Assembly (NCBI GenBank): GCA_036244855.1
Contig: BQKZ01000421.1
Coordinates: 60,478-124,477, forward strand
Direction of reading: 5' to 3'
DNA from: Temnopleurus reevesii
Lineage: Eukaryota; Echinodermata; Echinoidea; Temnopleuroida; Temnopleuridae
DNA: 64,000 bases
Under the pieces are notes generated by a model, which ran no database searches, was not told the DNA's origin, and saw only the letters and a program-made list of their open reading frames with translations. Of this stretch, positions 62,374 through 64,000 are shown in pieces (the first letter of the stretch is position 1; the number at the start of each line of letters is the position of its first letter). The translations under genes and the position numbers were made by a program.

Positions 62374-63106
62374 TATGTAAAGATAAAACTACTAATAATA
62401 ATATACTCTTAAAGAGTGTAAACCTTGTACAGAACAGAGCCAAATGTTAACGGCTCTCTCCGCTTAAAATATAAATCTACTGCTATCAAAACCTGTTAAG
62501 ACAGAACCATACTTGAACAGCCTAAGCACTGCAAGTGTGATATGACTCCTCCCAATCGCCCATATGCCCATACTTGATCCCATTACCAGATTAACGAAAG
62601 AAGCTTAAAGCTAAATATGCCCGGCAAACTCTGCATATTTCACGCAATATACACTGAATGAAGCTTTATGTGGCCTACAAATGGCATCATGCAAAACCAT
62701 TATCTATGGGGTTGGTTTTGTCTGAAATATCTGAATGAGATATGAAACTATTACATGCAGGCCTCTATTACAATTGGGATAATTTAGTATGAATGGTTGG
62801 GATAGGTTATTCTATTTCCAAAATGCAATTTTGGTCATGTCATGGACTTCATAGATTTTTTATACCACCAGCCATATTAGAGCTCAACATTTAAATATTC
62901 CTCCAAACATACATGAGCCCCCCTTTAACATTTTCCCAGGGTTATCTAAGGTCTAACATGAAGACTCATTGATATCCATATTGCAGCAAAACCCTAATTT
63001 TTAGAATCTGAAAATGTGAACGCTTCCAAGATCCACTTTGAAGATAAGATCTTCCGCTTCTCCACCCCATTAAAACTAGCTGTCCACATCCCAAGAATAG
63101 TATTAC

Positions 63107-63252
63107 CTACACGGGTCCTCAAAATCTGACCCGATTGTGAGCGGTAGTTGTCGGATCTTGCACCCAATCTCTACAAACATGCGCGGCATTTTTAGGGGGG
63201 GTTTGGACGATGTGGAAATATCAACGAAGCTTGGCAGGGACTTGGCAGCCTC
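63107..63252 (-). CDS. Best candidate internal coding exon, product unknown
   Basis: On the minus strand a CTAAC branch-point motif, then TTTTGCATCTCCTTTGTGCAG (AG at 63254-63253), precedes 48 codons plus 2 nt ending TGTAG|GTAATA at 63107/63106. Only this frame is open: the other two have stops within the segment. GC is clearly above the AT-rich flanks. The peptide runs EAAKSLPSFVDISTSSKPPL, then KMPRMFVEIGCKIRQLPL, then TIGSDFEDPC, with no membrane segment or recognised motif. It starts in phase 0 and leaves two bases of the next codon, which fits the start of 19374-19527. The product is unknown. Confidence 0.42.
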
Positions 63253-64000
63253 CTGCACAAAGGAGATGCAAAACATTGTTAGTTGTTGTTCATAAACGTC
63301 AAACAAACTTTCATGGGTCATCAAGATTCATCCTTCAGGAAGAAAATAAATGTTGGAAAGGAATTTTTCTTAGCTCCGTACTCTAAATACATTACCCATA
63401 TAATGTTTAGGCACTAGTTTCATTCAGTGAAACTGGCGAACCCTACATTTAATCAAAGTGTATATATTTGTTGATTGGGGTTATAATTGGGCTTTCTCGT
63501 CTAGAGAGCAAACGGTTTACTAAGCTTGACAAAAGGAAAAGGCACTTTTCACCCTAAAGTGTTTGTCAAGTGGTCTAGATTTTATTCAAACCATGCTTGT
63601 TTTCACTACTTTACAAAATTCTCTGCTTGCTCACACCCAACCAATCTGACGGCAAAACACTTGCATTGTAAATGTGGATTCTTCACTGTAGCACCAGTTT
63701 CCTTGCATAAAGAAAGAAGTGAGACAAAAATCATAATTGCCTAGAGCATCACAGAGAAACTAAAGAGGGACATAAACATTGCGTCCTTGGAAGGTTCTGT
63801 CATTAATGTCACTTTGTGATGACCACAAAAAGGCAGGCGCTCGCATCCAGCAATGCAGTTTGCGAAATTGCCGGTTCATTCGTCTGTATGCAGTATCAAC
63901 ATGGGGCAAATTAGATCTTCATGTCTCCACCTGGTCGCAAATGGGGGCTGCTTCATGGACAGACTAGACGGTTGTTCATGTGAAAAGCTACGGAAATGAC
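63253..64000. other. Edge of window, no supported gene
   Basis: Open plus-strand frames at 63526-63744 and 63779-63967 have protein-like composition but no donor or acceptor support. Upstream exons of the minus-strand candidate gene would lie beyond the right edge. Confidence 0.4.

Larger units (their letters stand above)
57905..63106. other. Non-coding stretch containing inverted-repeat elements
   Basis: AT-rich, possibly intron on the minus strand. It contains the recursive-splice-like site at 58518/58519, a pair of GAAGCTTC palindromes at 59396 and 59418, and the two inverted-repeat elements 61724-61959 and 62062-62373. The minus-strand frame 59650-59850 (open back to about 59876) was examined and not called. 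Confidence 0.5.

Noticed and set aside
1..64000. CRISPR array, prophage, operons or bacterial RNA genes
   Set aside because: No regularly spaced short repeats, no dense long frames and no prokaryotic signals anywhere in the window.

Overview
The window looks like nuclear genomic DNA from a metazoan, most likely a marine invertebrate such as an echinoderm (sea urchin type). The evidence is indirect. The sequence is AT-rich throughout and has no long open reading frame: the longest ATG-initiated frame is about 150 codons, and its composition changes abruptly in the middle. There is no operon structure, no ribosome binding sites and no RNA gene of bacterial type. Simple-sequence repeats, short terminal-inverted-repeat elements, a tRNA-derived SINE-like sequence and well-formed GT/AG splice signals are all present. 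Taxon assignment below the level of animal is an inference, because no protein family was recognised with confidence.

Protein-coding content: no complete gene can be called. Several short open segments are flanked by good splice signals and are listed as candidate exons with low to moderate confidence. The best is 63107-63252 on the minus strand, which has a branch point, a pyrimidine tract, CAG at the acceptor and AG|GTAATA at the donor. Other minus-strand candidates are 57801-57904 with 57307-57459 (a two-exon pair with matching phase), 25944-26128, 19374-19527, 14120-14231, 12531-12584, 3591-3744 and 959-1024. Plus-strand candidates are 9285-9554, 23151-23367, 27560-27706 and 36867-37145. 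The minus-strand set 63107 > 19374 > 14120 > 12531 is phase-compatible. A recursive-splice-like site (pyrimidine tract, CCAG|GTAAGT, minus strand, 58518/58519) lies in the long gap between the first two. This suggests, without proving it, that much of the window is intron of one long minus-strand gene.

Repeats: 37367-37970 is a degenerate four-copy array of about 150-160 bp. 61724-61959 and 62062-62373 are adjacent inverted-repeat (MITE-like) elements. 22851-23014 and 15328-15523 are smaller or older elements of the same general kind. 50340-50521 is a SINE-like element with a B box. Short tandem arrays lie at 7832, 8268, 34321 and 43218. A CA/CT microsatellite lies at 45727-45838 and a GAT/GGT array at 22568-22640.

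Assembly features: two large direct duplications (43806-44161 with 44163-44518, and 50516-51779 with 53506-54767) each abut a single N, at 44162 and 51780. The simplest explanation is contig joining over unmerged alleles or overlapping contig ends, not biological duplication.

Regulatory candidates are motif-level only: an enhancer-like block at 9040-9310, a PBX-MEIS composite site with an Otx-like site and an E-box near 28139-28185, a nuclear-receptor IR1 at 31509-31521, a perfect CRE at 10974-10981, paired CCAAT boxes at 43218-43263, and CpG-bearing blocks around 25940-26440, 49200-49450, 52680-52980 and 55470-56090. No novel enzymatic, defence or mobile system was found.
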